This document shows positions 30,169 through 38,252 of a stretch of 42,331 nucleotides of DNA, piece by piece. The notes beneath the pieces were generated by a model. It searched no databases. It was not told the origin of the DNA and was given only the letters and a program-made list of their open reading frames with translations. Within the stretch, counting starts at the first letter, position 1. The number at the start of each line of letters is the position of its first letter. The DNA comes from Fimbriiglobus sp. (GTDB lineage: Bacteria; Planctomycetota; Planctomycetia; Gemmatales; Gemmataceae), in contig JALOQR010000006.1 in NCBI GenBank assembly GCA_025459365.1, positions 1 through 42,331 on the forward strand, read 5' to 3'. The position numbers and the translations under genes are program-made.

Positions 30169-31026
30169 TCACCCCTCCAGTTCGTCGGGCGACAGCTTCG
30201 CCTCGGCCTCGTCGGCCAGGGTGTCGAGCACGTTGTGGACGTCGGTCATGGTGGCCGGCCGCTTGTTGGCGTCGAACTGAAGGCACTGCTCGATCAGTTC
30301 GGCCAACTTCGGCGGGGTGTTCGGGGCGAGTTCCCGCACCGGCTTGAGCATCCCCAGAAACTGCTTCTCCTTCACCTTCATCCCCTCCGCCGGCAGTACG
30401 CTCGGGGGCAACTGGAAAGTCGTCAGGCGGTACATGGTGGCGCCGAAGTTGTAGATGTCGGTCCGCTCGCTCACCATCTTGTGCGTGGCCGTCTCGGGGG
30501 CCATGTACTCCGGGGTGCCTTGCACCCGGTCCTTCGGCTCGCCCTTGATCCACGCCAGCCCATAGTCGAGCACCTTCACCACGTTCCCCCGGCCGACCAT
30601 CACGTTGTTCGGCTTCATGTCGGCGTGCAGCACCCCCTTCTGGTGCATGTGCGCCAGCCCGGCGGCGATCTGCTGGAAGATGCGGAGCAGCTTGGCCGGC
30701 TTGATCAGCTTCGCCTTGTCGAGCGTGTCGCCCTTCACGTACTCGATGAGCAGCCGGGCTTTCTTCACCCCGCCGAGGCCGAGGAACCCCTTCTCCAGCT
30801 CCAGGCAATGCACCTTCACCAGATTCGGGTGGTTGAGCATCTTGCTCACGCGGAGTTCATGCTCGGCCTGGGCCAGGAACTTCTTCTCTTCGTCGCCGTC
30901 GATGCTCACCACCTTGAGCGCGTACTCCTTGCCGTCGTCGGCCCGCCGCACGTGCAGGATGCTGCTGTGCGCGCCGGCCCCGAGGGTGGCGAGCACCGCG
31001 AACTTACCGATCTTGTCGATGGCCAT
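30169..31026 (-). CDS. Serine/threonine protein kinase
   Basis: A 285-aa stand-alone Hanks-type kinase with no membrane segment or sensor domain, starting at the ATG that gives MAIDKIGKFAVLATLGAG. The Gly-rich loop is LGAGAHSS (15-22) and the ATP lysine is Lys38 (YALKVV). The catalytic loop reads HADMKPNN (134-141), so the usual HRD arginine is Ala while Asp136, the Lys and the Asn remain. The metal motif is DYG (154-156) instead of DFG, and APE is at 176-178. Lack of the HRD Arg implies little dependence on activation-loop phosphorylation. A longer frame from 31086 adds a hydrophobic peptide of doubtful reality. Its 3' end abuts the IS110-type remnant. Confidence 0.88.
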   Translation of the reverse strand: MAIDKIGKFAVLATLGAGAHSSILHVRRADDGKEYALKVVSIDGDEEKKFLAQAEHELRVSKMLNHPNLVKVHCLELEKGFLGLGGVKKARLLIEYVKGDTLDKAKLIKPAKLLRIFQQIAAGLAHMHQKGVLHADMKPNNVMVGRGNVVKVLDYGLAWIKGEPKDRVQGTPEYMAPETATHKMVSERTDIYNFGATMYRLTTFQLPPSVLPAEGMKVKEKQFLGMLKPVRELAPNTPPKLAELIEQCLQFDANKRPATMTDVHNVLDTLADEAEAKLSPDELEG

Positions 31027-31154
31027 GGGGCGGAACCCGGAGAGAAGCAGGGCGAGAACGACACGGCGGGAAAGGTTGACGGACATGATACCGCCGCCGC
31101 CGGCTGGCGGGAATCACCCGCCGAGCGCGGCGTTGGTTCGCCCCGGCGGTTCGC

Positions 31155-33668
31155 CTACTCCTTCCACACGAAGAGTTCGCTCACCCCGCTGCGGGCTTTA
31201 CCGGCGTGGGTGAACACCACCCGCAACTTGCTCGCGGTGGTTTCGTCGAAGCGTACCTCATTGAAACTGCTACCGGTCGGCTTCTCCGGGGAGTACTTCG
31301 GGTTCGCCACCAGCTTCCAGGCGTTCCCATCCCACACTTCCACCGTGTATTGGGTCGGTGGCTGCACTCCGCCGCGGTCGTCGTAGATGGCAAGTTCGAC
31401 GCGGCGGAACGTCTTCGCTTCGCCGAAGTCGACCTCCAGCCAGTCGGTGGCGTTCGGCGACTCGTAGCTCGTCCAGCGGTTGGTGGGGCTGGGAAGGAAG
31501 TTCACCTTGCCGTCGATGGCCGACTTCGCCACTCCGCCGAAGCGGTCGGCGTGGGAGGCGGTCGCCTTCGGGAAGGGCTTGTTGCCAGGGTTGTAGGCGA
31601 GGTTGCCGGGCGGATGCGGCGGTTCGCCGAGCGGAAGCGTGGCGTCGCCCCACACCTCGAACTCGGTCAGGCCGGTCTTGCCGCTGGCGGCGTGGGTGAA
31701 GGTGGCCCGCAGTTTGGCGGTCGTCAGTGGGGCGAAGGTCACCACGGTGGCCCGCCGACCGGCCGGGGTCTTCACCTCGGCGAGCGGCTTCCACGCCTGA
31801 CCGTCCCACGATTCCAACGACACCTTCTCCGGCGGCACCACTCCCTTTTCGTCGTCGAGGAAGTAGAGCTTGGCGGTGTGAATGGCCCGCCCGGTGCCGA
31901 AGTCGAGGATCACGGAGTCGGCCGCGTTCGGCGAGCCGTCGCAGGTCCAGCGGTTTGGCGGGTCGCGGTGATACCAGTAGTTGCCGTCGTTCAGTTTCAC
32001 CGCCGGGGTGCGGGGGTTCGAGTAGCTGGTGGTGAGCCGAGGGAAGTAGGTGCCGTCGTTGTTCACGGCGAAGTTGATGGCGGTGGTTTTCGGCACCGGC
32101 ACGGGCTTGACGGTGAGCTTGGCCGTGAGCGGGCCGAGGTTGTCCGCGGCGGCGATCTCCCGGCCATCGGCGAACAGCCGCAGCCCCTTGCCTTTCTTGT
32201 AGCGGGTGCCGTCGCGGTCCCAGACCACACTGACGAGGTGTCCCTTGTACGGCACGGCATCGAGGGCGAAGTAGTCCCAGGTGGCGGGGGCGAGCGGTTT
32301 CACTTCCAGGGTGTCGTCGTCGCGGGTGACGAGGCCAACCAACCCGGTGATGACGAGATCGTTGAAGCTGGAGTGGAAGTAGTGCTCGCTATGGTTGTAG
32401 CCGTCGTGCCCCTCCCATGAGCCGGTGTCCGGGTGGCAGGCTTCGGCGAGGTAAGGCTTGCCGTTCTTGCGGTGGGTGCGGGCGAAGGTGCCGAGCAGTT
32501 GGGCGTAGTCCTTCGGCGTGATCGCGGTTTGGTCGTAATCGTGGAGCACGTTGGCCATCGCCTTGAGCGTCTGACTGGTGGCGTAGGGCCACGACTGCCC
32601 GCTCCACCAGCAGCAGGAGTTTTTGAGCAGGAACATCGGGTCTTTGCGTTCCACGGTGCTCGGGCCGTAGGTGGCGGCGAACGCCTCGGCGTCGATCAGT
32701 TTCCGCCACGCCTCCTCGTACCCTTTGCCCTTCTCCACCATGCCGAACTGCCACGGCACGTAGCCGATCAACTCGCGGCCGTACTCGCTGCCGGCGTGCC
32801 GGCCGGTCTGGTACGTCAGCGTGAGGGCCTTGACCTTGTGGCCGTCGGCCTCCTCGTCGTTCTTGTACATCGGGAAGAAGAACTTCCGCTTCGGGTCCCA
32901 CAGCTTGGCGTGCAACTGTTCCTTCAGCCCGGCGGCCTTGTCGCGGAATGCCTTCGCGGTGTCGGCGTCGCCGGCCAGTTCGGCCGTCTTGGCGATGGCG
33001 AGCGAGTCGGCGTACATGTAGGCGTTCATCGTCGGCCGGTAGCCGGGTGCCCCGCGGAGGATGTCCTTCGTTTGTCGGCTGTTGATGTTGAACTCCATGC
33101 CGTCGTCGTGCCCGGTCTGCCAGAACATGCCGACCTCTTTCACGAAGTGGCGCTTCTCCCACCCTTCGTGGTTCTTCTTCAGGTCGGGGAGCAGGTCTTT
33201 CACGAAACCGTCGTCTGGGTGGACCTGATGCACGGCCCAGAGGCAATCGGCGAGCCAGGTGCTGTAGTTCCGCGGCTGTGCCCCCGGCGTGCGGAGCCAG
33301 TAGCGGCCGTAGTCGCGGGCGATTTGCGGGTTCCGCAGCCAGCGGGCTTCGTAGAGTTGGTGCCCGGCCGGGCACGAGATGGCCCCGTAAGCGCCGGACC
33401 AAAACGGCCGGTCGATGAACTCGGTGAAGGTGTACCCGCTGTTCGGCGAGCCGTAGGTGAGGTGCTTGGTGAGCAACTCCCAGCGGTAGTAGTAGGTCGT
33501 TTGGAGGTCGCGGTCGGGGCACTCGAAGAAGGGGATGTTGGCCTTGTACCAGTCCCAGTCCTTGTTGTCCCAGAAGGTTTCCTGGTCGAGGAGTTTCTGG
33601 GGAGGCAAGATCGGGTCGGCGGCGAACGCGGGCAGTGCGAGCAGCAACAGAGAGAGGACAGAACGCAT
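31155..33668 (-). CDS. Secreted MGH1-like glycoside hydrolase with two discoidin-like domains
   Basis: An 837-aa protein. I chose the ATG at 33668 because it starts a signal peptide (MRSVLSLLLLALPAFA, then ADPILPP); the longer frame upstream overlaps the metallophosphoesterase and is low-complexity. Residues 20-520 form an (alpha/alpha) barrel of the MGH1/GH63-like type: FWDNKDWDWYKANIPFFECPD, FIDRPFWSGAYGA, QTGHDDGMEFNINSRQ, RPTMNAYMYADSLAI, WWSGQSWPYATSQTLKA and YNHSEHYFHSSFNDLVI. Two F5/8-type (discoidin) carbohydrate-binding-like domains follow (ANRWT- and TNRWTSYESPNATDWLEVDFGE with DDRGGVQPP). The sugar bound or cleaved cannot be read off. It probably acts extracellularly. Confidence 0.8.
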   Translation of the reverse strand: MRSVLSLLLLALPAFAADPILPPQKLLDQETFWDNKDWDWYKANIPFFECPDRDLQTTYYYRWELLTKHLTYGSPNSGYTFTEFIDRPFWSGAYGAISCPAGHQLYEARWLRNPQIARDYGRYWLRTPGAQPRNYSTWLADCLWAVHQVHPDDGFVKDLLPDLKKNHEGWEKRHFVKEVGMFWQTGHDDGMEFNINSRQTKDILRGAPGYRPTMNAYMYADSLAIAKTAELAGDADTAKAFRDKAAGLKEQLHAKLWDPKRKFFFPMYKNDEEADGHKVKALTLTYQTGRHAGSEYGRELIGYVPWQFGMVEKGKGYEEAWRKLIDAEAFAATYGPSTVERKDPMFLLKNSCCWWSGQSWPYATSQTLKAMANVLHDYDQTAITPKDYAQLLGTFARTHRKNGKPYLAEACHPDTGSWEGHDGYNHSEHYFHSSFNDLVITGLVGLVTRDDDTLEVKPLAPATWDYFALDAVPYKGHLVSVVWDRDGTRYKKGKGLRLFADGREIAAADNLGPLTAKLTVKPVPVPKTTAINFAVNNDGTYFPRLTTSYSNPRTPAVKLNDGNYWYHRDPPNRWTCDGSPNAADSVILDFGTGRAIHTAKLYFLDDEKGVVPPEKVSLESWDGQAWKPLAEVKTPAGRRATVVTFAPLTTAKLRATFTHAASGKTGLTEFEVWGDATLPLGEPPHPPGNLAYNPGNKPFPKATASHADRFGGVAKSAIDGKVNFLPSPTNRWTSYESPNATDWLEVDFGEAKTFRRVELAIYDDRGGVQPPTQYTVEVWDGNAWKLVANPKYSPEKPTGSSFNEVRFDETTASKLRVVFTHAGKARSGVSELFVWKE

Positions 33669-33745
33669 GGCGGTCTCGTGCGGGTGACGTATTCCGGCGG
33701 AGTCGGTGGGCGGGGCGATCACCCGGGATTTTACCACCTGCGGGT

Positions 33746-34819
33746 TCAACCTCGCGGTCTGGCCACGGGGGCCGTCCAAGCTTGTGGGGTCCAGGCTCCG
33801 GTCTCCCACGCGTCGGTGGTGCCGTACTCGCGGACGAGCACCTCCCCCGCCCGCAGCTCGAAGTAGAAGAACGCCTGCTGTTTGCCGGCGAAGTGGCTGC
33901 TGTTGTCCACGTTGAACGTCGGGATGCCCTCCTTCGCCGCCTTGTTTGTCCCGTCCCAGCGGAACACGTTGCGGGCGTGCGTGTGCCCATAGAGGATGGC
34001 GGCGATCGTGTACCCCTTCAGTGCGACGTGGAACCCCTTCACGTCGGCCGGGTCCCACTCCATCCCCTCCGCTTTCTTGTCTTCGACTGGAAGCGGTTGG
34101 GCGTACCGCAGCATGTCCACATGGTGGGTGATGACGACCGGCTTGCCGCTCGTACCCACTTTCTCCTTCAGGTCGTTCACCAGGAATTCGAGGCTCTCCA
34201 GCGGGGCATACCGCCGCTTTCGCTTCTCGTCGGCCACCTGCCCGACGACGATGCCAAGATTCACGAAGTGAACCCCGCCCCAGTCCCACGAGTAGTGCAG
34301 GCCGTTCTTCGACACGTTCACCAGGCCCGGCCGCTTCTTGTTGCGGTCGATGATCTTCTTCACCGCCAGGCCGTCGCCCCGCGGGCTATCGTGGTTGCCG
34401 TGGACCTCGTACACCGGCACCTTCAGCTTGCCATCGGTGCCGGTCAGCCCGTAGGCGTCGGCGAACGCGGCCCACTCCGTTTCTTGCATCTTCACGTTGG
34501 CCTTGTCGCCGGTGTCGATGCAGTCGCCGGCGTGGATCACACCGCGCGGGGCGAGCACCTTCCCGCCGCCCGCTTCCTTCGGGATCTCTTGACCGGGGAG
34601 CTTGTTCAATAGATCGACCAGCCGGCCAGTGATGGTGGCGGAGCGGTCGTCGAGCTTGGCGGTGTCGTCCTTGTTCGCCAGGAAGTGGGTGTCGCCGACG
34701 AGGAAGAAAGCGACCGGGTCATCGGCCGGCTTGGGGTCGGCGGATCGGGCGACGGCGGGGAGTGCGAGGCCCGCGGCAGACGCGGCCAGAAACCCGCGGC
34801 GGGAGATGGGGCGATGCAT
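33746..34819 (-). CDS. Tat-exported calcineurin-like metallophosphoesterase
   Basis: A 357-aa protein. A twin-arginine signal (ISRRGFLAASAAGLALPAVARS, residues 5-26) indicates export in the folded state. All the metal-ligand motifs of the family are present: GDTH (Asp43, His45), GDCIDTGD, GNHD, THH and GHTH. The family hydrolyses phospho-mono- or diesters with a two-metal centre; extracellular members are often phosphodiesterases or nucleotidases. It lies 77 bp upstream of the MGH1-like gene on the same strand, so co-transcription is possible. The substrate is unknown. Confidence 0.88.
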   Translation of the reverse strand: MHRPISRRGFLAASAAGLALPAVARSADPKPADDPVAFFLVGDTHFLANKDDTAKLDDRSATITGRLVDLLNKLPGQEIPKEAGGGKVLAPRGVIHAGDCIDTGDKANVKMQETEWAAFADAYGLTGTDGKLKVPVYEVHGNHDSPRGDGLAVKKIIDRNKKRPGLVNVSKNGLHYSWDWGGVHFVNLGIVVGQVADEKRKRRYAPLESLEFLVNDLKEKVGTSGKPVVITHHVDMLRYAQPLPVEDKKAEGMEWDPADVKGFHVALKGYTIAAILYGHTHARNVFRWDGTNKAAKEGIPTFNVDNSSHFAGKQQAFFYFELRAGEVLVREYGTTDAWETGAWTPQAWTAPVARPRG

Positions 34820-34912
34820 AATCGCTCCTCGGGTGGGGGGAGGTGATGATACCCGCCCGCCACCCGAGGAGGAAAGGAATGTGGGGCGAGTGGTGTGCCC
34901 GCCCCACGGCTG

Positions 34913-35080
34913 TCACTTCTTCCCGCCCTGGGCCGGCGGGGTGCTCCCACTCGGCGGATTGGTGCCGCCCGGCTTCGGCGGCTCGGGCCGCAGCGGGGTG
35001 CTCAGATCAACACGGGTGAACGGGTTCGGCAGCAGGCCGAGGATGCTGCCGGCCTGGGCGTAGCGGTTCAAGCGGATCAT
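34913..35080 (-). CDS. Small proline-rich protein (uncertain)
   Basis: A 55-aa frame starting at ATG 35080: MIRLNRYAQAGSILGLLPNPFTRVD, then proline/glycine/threonine-rich to the C-terminus (PAQGGKK). An alternative GTG at 35113 adds 11 residues. It may be a small exported or surface peptide, but nothing confirms it. The spacing to its neighbours on the same strand is about 90-130 bp. There is no family match I can name. Confidence 0.4.
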   Translation of the reverse strand: MIRLNRYAQAGSILGLLPNPFTRVDLSTPLRPEPPKPGGTNPPSGSTPPAQGGKK

Positions 35081-35212
35081 GGGTCCGGTCTCCGAGGAAA
35101 GGTGGCGGATCACAGGTGTCGGTCTGTGGTGAGCCGACCGCCGGCGGGTCGGTGCCCGTGGCGTCGGCGAGGTGGATTGCGTGAAACGTGGGCTACGCCG
35201 GCGGCGAAGAGC

Positions 35213-35518
35213 TTATTCCCGCCAGACACAGAAGCGGACGTGCGGCGCGACGGAGAGGTAGAACGGGCCGGCCGGCGGGCGAGCCACCGACCGCGTGGCC
35301 GGCCCGGTAGGCTGAGGAAGGCGTCCGGCGGGGGTCGCCGGACGCCGGGCCGCCGAGGATCGGGGGGAGCGATCGAACGGATCGGCCATCGATTCGTCGG
35401 CCGAGGCCGGCAAATCGGTCTGCACAACGGGGACCACCGGCACCCCGGCCGAAGCCGGGGCAATCGCCACCGCCCCTGCAAGCAAGAGCGTGAACGCGAT
35501 TCGCAAGATATCGGTCAT
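35213..35518 (-). CDS. Small secreted protein, unknown
   Basis: A 101-aa frame with a convincing signal peptide (MTDILRIAFTLLLAGAVAIAPASA, cleavage near residue 24-25). The mature part is proline/arginine-rich and basic, with only one cysteine (CVWRE near the end). It lies head-to-head with the OPT transporter gene, sharing the 35519-35716 upstream region. That region contains AT-rich stretches (AACTTACATATATTC) that could hold promoters for one or both. I do not recognise the protein. Confidence 0.5.
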   Translation of the reverse strand: MTDILRIAFTLLLAGAVAIAPASAGVPVVPVVQTDLPASADESMADPFDRSPRSSAARRPATPAGRLPQPTGPATRSVARPPAGPFYLSVAPHVRFCVWRE

Positions 35519-35716
35519 CAGAAACCCTCGCGGGTGACGCCGATCAGTGACCCGTCCGCAGTTAACACAAGATTACGCCAGATTTCCAGAGAACTTACAT
35601 ATATTCTCGCGCGGGTTTCCATCGCCATCCGTGTAGGGGTGGCCCTTGCCGTTCGCGGTCGCCCGGCACACGTTAGTCGGCACCTCTCGTCATTCTTCAC
35701 CACTTCCGAGGCCGAC

Positions 35717-38044
35717 ATGTCGTCCCCCGACACTCCGCCGCCGTCCGAATTCAAACCGTTCGTGCCGGCCGATCAGTCGCCGCCCGAGTTCACCCTCGCC
35801 CCGATCATTGTCGGCTCGCTGCTCGGCATCGTGTTTGGTGCTTCCAGCATCTATCTGGTGCTGAAGGTCGGGATGACGGTGTCGGCGAGCATTCCGGTGG
35901 CGGTGCTGGCGTTCGCCCTGTTTCGTGTACTCTCGGCGGCGCTTCGCACCCGCAAGCGGAGCGTGCTGGAAAACAACCTCGTGCAGACCGCCGGGAGCGC
36001 CGGCGAGAGTATCGCGTTCGGCGTCGGGCTGGTCATGCCCGCGCTGCTGGTGCTTGGCTTCGACATCGACGTGGTGCGGGTGATGACCGTCGGCGTGTTC
36101 GGCGGGTTGCTCGGCATCCTCATGATGATTCCGCTGCGGCGGGCGTTCATCGTGAACAAACACGGCGAACTGAAGTATCCGGAGGGCACCGCGTGCGCCG
36201 ATGTGCTCAAGGCCGGCGAGCAGGGCGGTAGTACGGCCGGCACGCTGGTGGTCGGGCTGATCATCGGGTTCGTGTTTCAGTTCGTGGTGCAGGGTTTCCG
36301 GCTGTTCAAGGATGTCGCCGGGGTCGGCCTGGCCAAACTGTTCGAGTTGAACGGCAAGACGGTCGGGCTGAAAGGGGCGAGCCTGCAGTCCGAGATGTCG
36401 GCCCCGCTGCTCGGGGTGGGGTACATCATCGGGCCGAAGATTGCCGGCATCATGGTGGCCGGCGGAGTGCTGGCGTACCTGATCATCGGCCCGATCATCA
36501 GCACCTTCGGCGAAAATCAGGCCGGGTACATCGCCCCGGCGAAAGAGTCGATCCAGACCGACCCCGAAACGGGCGAGAAGGTCGATCACGGGCTGATCAA
36601 GAACATGAACGAACTGGAGGTGCGGAAGAACTACATCCTTTACATCGGGGCGGGGGCGGTGGCGGCGGGCGGCATCATCAGCATGCTGAAGGCGCTGCCG
36701 GTGATTGTCAGCTCGCTCGTCGGTGGGCTGCGCGACCTGACCGGCGGCCGGAAGAACGGCGGGGCGAGCGGAGCAGCGGTGCCACGCACCGAACGAGACG
36801 TACCGCTGTGGGTGGTGGTGGGCGGTAGCCTGGGGATGATCGTGGCCATGATGGCGGCCCCGCAGTTGGGCCTCGGGTTCAACTGGGGCGGCGTGGCGGG
36901 GGCGGTCATGATCCTGCTGTTCGGCTTTCTGTTCGTGACGGTCAGTAGCCGCCTGACCGGGGAAATCGGCTCGTCGAGCAATCCCATCTCGGGCATGACG
37001 GTGGCGACACTCTTGCTCACCTGCCTCATCCTGCTCGCCCTGAGCGAGTACGGGGCGGTGCAGATGGGCAAGGAACTCAAGCTGCTCGCCCTCACCATCG
37101 CCGGGGTGGTGTGCATCGCCAGCAGCAACGGCGGCACCACCTCGCAGGCACTCAAAACCGGCCACCTCCTCGGGGCGACGCCCAAGTTTCAGACCTACGC
37201 CATCCTCATCGGCTCGCTCACCTCGGCCCTCGTCGTTGGGCTGGTGCTCATCGTGTTTAATGCGGTCGGCACGGTGTACACGAAGAACGGCCTACCCGCG
37301 GTGACGCTGAACGCCGACCTGCTCCCACCGGCCACCGAACGCGTGGCGACCGGCCAGTACGCGGACGACCCGACCGAGTACAAGGTGCTCCTCCTCGGCA
37401 AAGGAAAGACGGAGAAGCTCCCCGACGGGCTGGTGAAAGCGGGCAAGCCCGAAGCGATCGCCCCCGGCCGGTATCTCGTGTCGGCCGATGGCACGATTGC
37501 CTATCGCTGCGATCCGGCCGTCACGGGCCAACTCACCCAGCAAGACAACGGCGAGAAGGTGCAGTTCAAGTTCGAGGCCCCCAAGACGCAACTGGTCGTG
37601 CTCATCATCGATGGCATTCTGGATGGCGACCTACCGTGGGATCTGGTGCTCATCGGGATCGTCATCGCGGTGATGCTGGAGTTGTGCGGGCTACCGAGCC
37701 TGGCGTTCGCGGTGGGGGTGTACCTGCCGCTGTCGTCGAGTGTGCCGATCTTCCTCGGCGGGATGGTGCGGTGGCTGGCCGACAAACTCCGCAACCGCCC
37801 GGACGAAGGCGACAGTAGCCCCGGCGTGCTGCTCAGCAGTGGGTACATCGCTGGCGGCTCGATCGCGGCGCTGATCGCCGCGGGATTGCAGTTCATGCCT
37901 TCGTGGGTGGAGACGCTGAACCTGGCGCCCTCGGTGCTTGGCAGCAAAGAGCCGGAGAGCGACGTGCAGGTGTCGCTGGCGTTCGCGGCGCTGGCGGTGG
38001 TGCTGCTGGTGGTCGGGGTGGTCGCCGGACGCGGGAAGAAGTGA
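35717..38044 (+). CDS. OPT-family oligopeptide transporter
   Basis: A 775-aa polytopic membrane protein of the OPT superfamily (TIGR00733 type). ATG 35717 gives a short cytoplasmic N-terminus (MSSPDTPPPSEF) and then about 14-16 hydrophobic segments. Family features include GLKVGMTVSASIP (here LVLKVGMTVSASIP), NNLVQTAGSAGES, KYPEGTACADVLKAGE, SSSNPISGMTVATLL and the PW-LVLIG segment before the last helices. OPT proteins import small peptides or metal chelates with protons. A soluble loop of about 110 residues (about 521-632) interrupts two helices. A hairpin follows the stop. No peptidase or regulator is adjacent. Confidence 0.9.
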   Translation: MSSPDTPPPSEFKPFVPADQSPPEFTLAPIIVGSLLGIVFGASSIYLVLKVGMTVSASIPVAVLAFALFRVLSAALRTRKRSVLENNLVQTAGSAGESIAFGVGLVMPALLVLGFDIDVVRVMTVGVFGGLLGILMMIPLRRAFIVNKHGELKYPEGTACADVLKAGEQGGSTAGTLVVGLIIGFVFQFVVQGFRLFKDVAGVGLAKLFELNGKTVGLKGASLQSEMSAPLLGVGYIIGPKIAGIMVAGGVLAYLIIGPIISTFGENQAGYIAPAKESIQTDPETGEKVDHGLIKNMNELEVRKNYILYIGAGAVAAGGIISMLKALPVIVSSLVGGLRDLTGGRKNGGASGAAVPRTERDVPLWVVVGGSLGMIVAMMAAPQLGLGFNWGGVAGAVMILLFGFLFVTVSSRLTGEIGSSSNPISGMTVATLLLTCLILLALSEYGAVQMGKELKLLALTIAGVVCIASSNGGTTSQALKTGHLLGATPKFQTYAILIGSLTSALVVGLVLIVFNAVGTVYTKNGLPAVTLNADLLPPATERVATGQYADDPTEYKVLLLGKGKTEKLPDGLVKAGKPEAIAPGRYLVSADGTIAYRCDPAVTGQLTQQDNGEKVQFKFEAPKTQLVVLIIDGILDGDLPWDLVLIGIVIAVMLELCGLPSLAFAVGVYLPLSSSVPIFLGGMVRWLADKLRNRPDEGDSSPGVLLSSGYIAGGSIAALIAAGLQFMPSWVETLNLAPSVLGSKEPESDVQVSLAFAALAVVLLVVGVVAGRGKK

Positions 38045-38051
38045 CCGGACG

Positions 38052-38103
38052 CGGCGAGGGCGGGATATTCGGGGACTTTTCTCCGAACATCCCTCCTTCG
38101 CCG
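38052..38103 (+). terminator. Long hairpin terminator after the OPT gene
   Basis: Arms 38052-38075 and 38080-38103 pair in 20 of 24 positions plus two G-T wobbles, with a 4-nt T-rich loop, 7 bp after the transporter stop. The tail has no clear T-tract. It lies between convergent genes. Confidence 0.65.
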
Positions 38104-38154
38104 TCAGAGGCCAGATGCGGCGTAACTACTGCAATTCATTGCGGTTGCGTCAAA

Positions 38155-38204
38155 ATGGCCGAGAGGGGGGTATATGTGTGGCAGGTGGCAGTGTGGCAGA
38201 GTGG
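38155..38204 (+). repeat. Dispersed GTGGCAG-triplet repeat, copy C
   Basis: ATGGCCGAGA, a run of six G, TATATGTG and three GTGGCAG words, but the second G-run is lost (AGTGGTAGCG). Unlike the other copies it lies between convergent genes (38044 + and 38253 -), not upstream of a start. A frame through it (38153-38340) is open, but the G-run lengths differ among copies, so the repeat is not conserved as a protein. Confidence 0.8.
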
Positions 38205-38252
38205 TAGCGTAGCAATCTTCAGAATGATGCTATTCGCTCCCCCAGACCCGGA

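Noticed and set aside
30235-31386. Open frame on the plus strand across the kinase gene
   Set aside because: Antisense to clear kinase motifs; His/Val/Leu-rich composition without domains.
33669-34289. 207-codon N-terminal extension of the MGH1-like gene
   Set aside because: It overlaps the metallophosphoesterase in another frame and is Arg/Gly-rich. The signal peptide at 33668 marks the true start.
34895-35716. Long N-terminal extension of the OPT transporter frame
   Set aside because: The extension is Arg/Gly-rich and runs opposite two small genes. ATG 35717 gives a normal N-terminus for the family.
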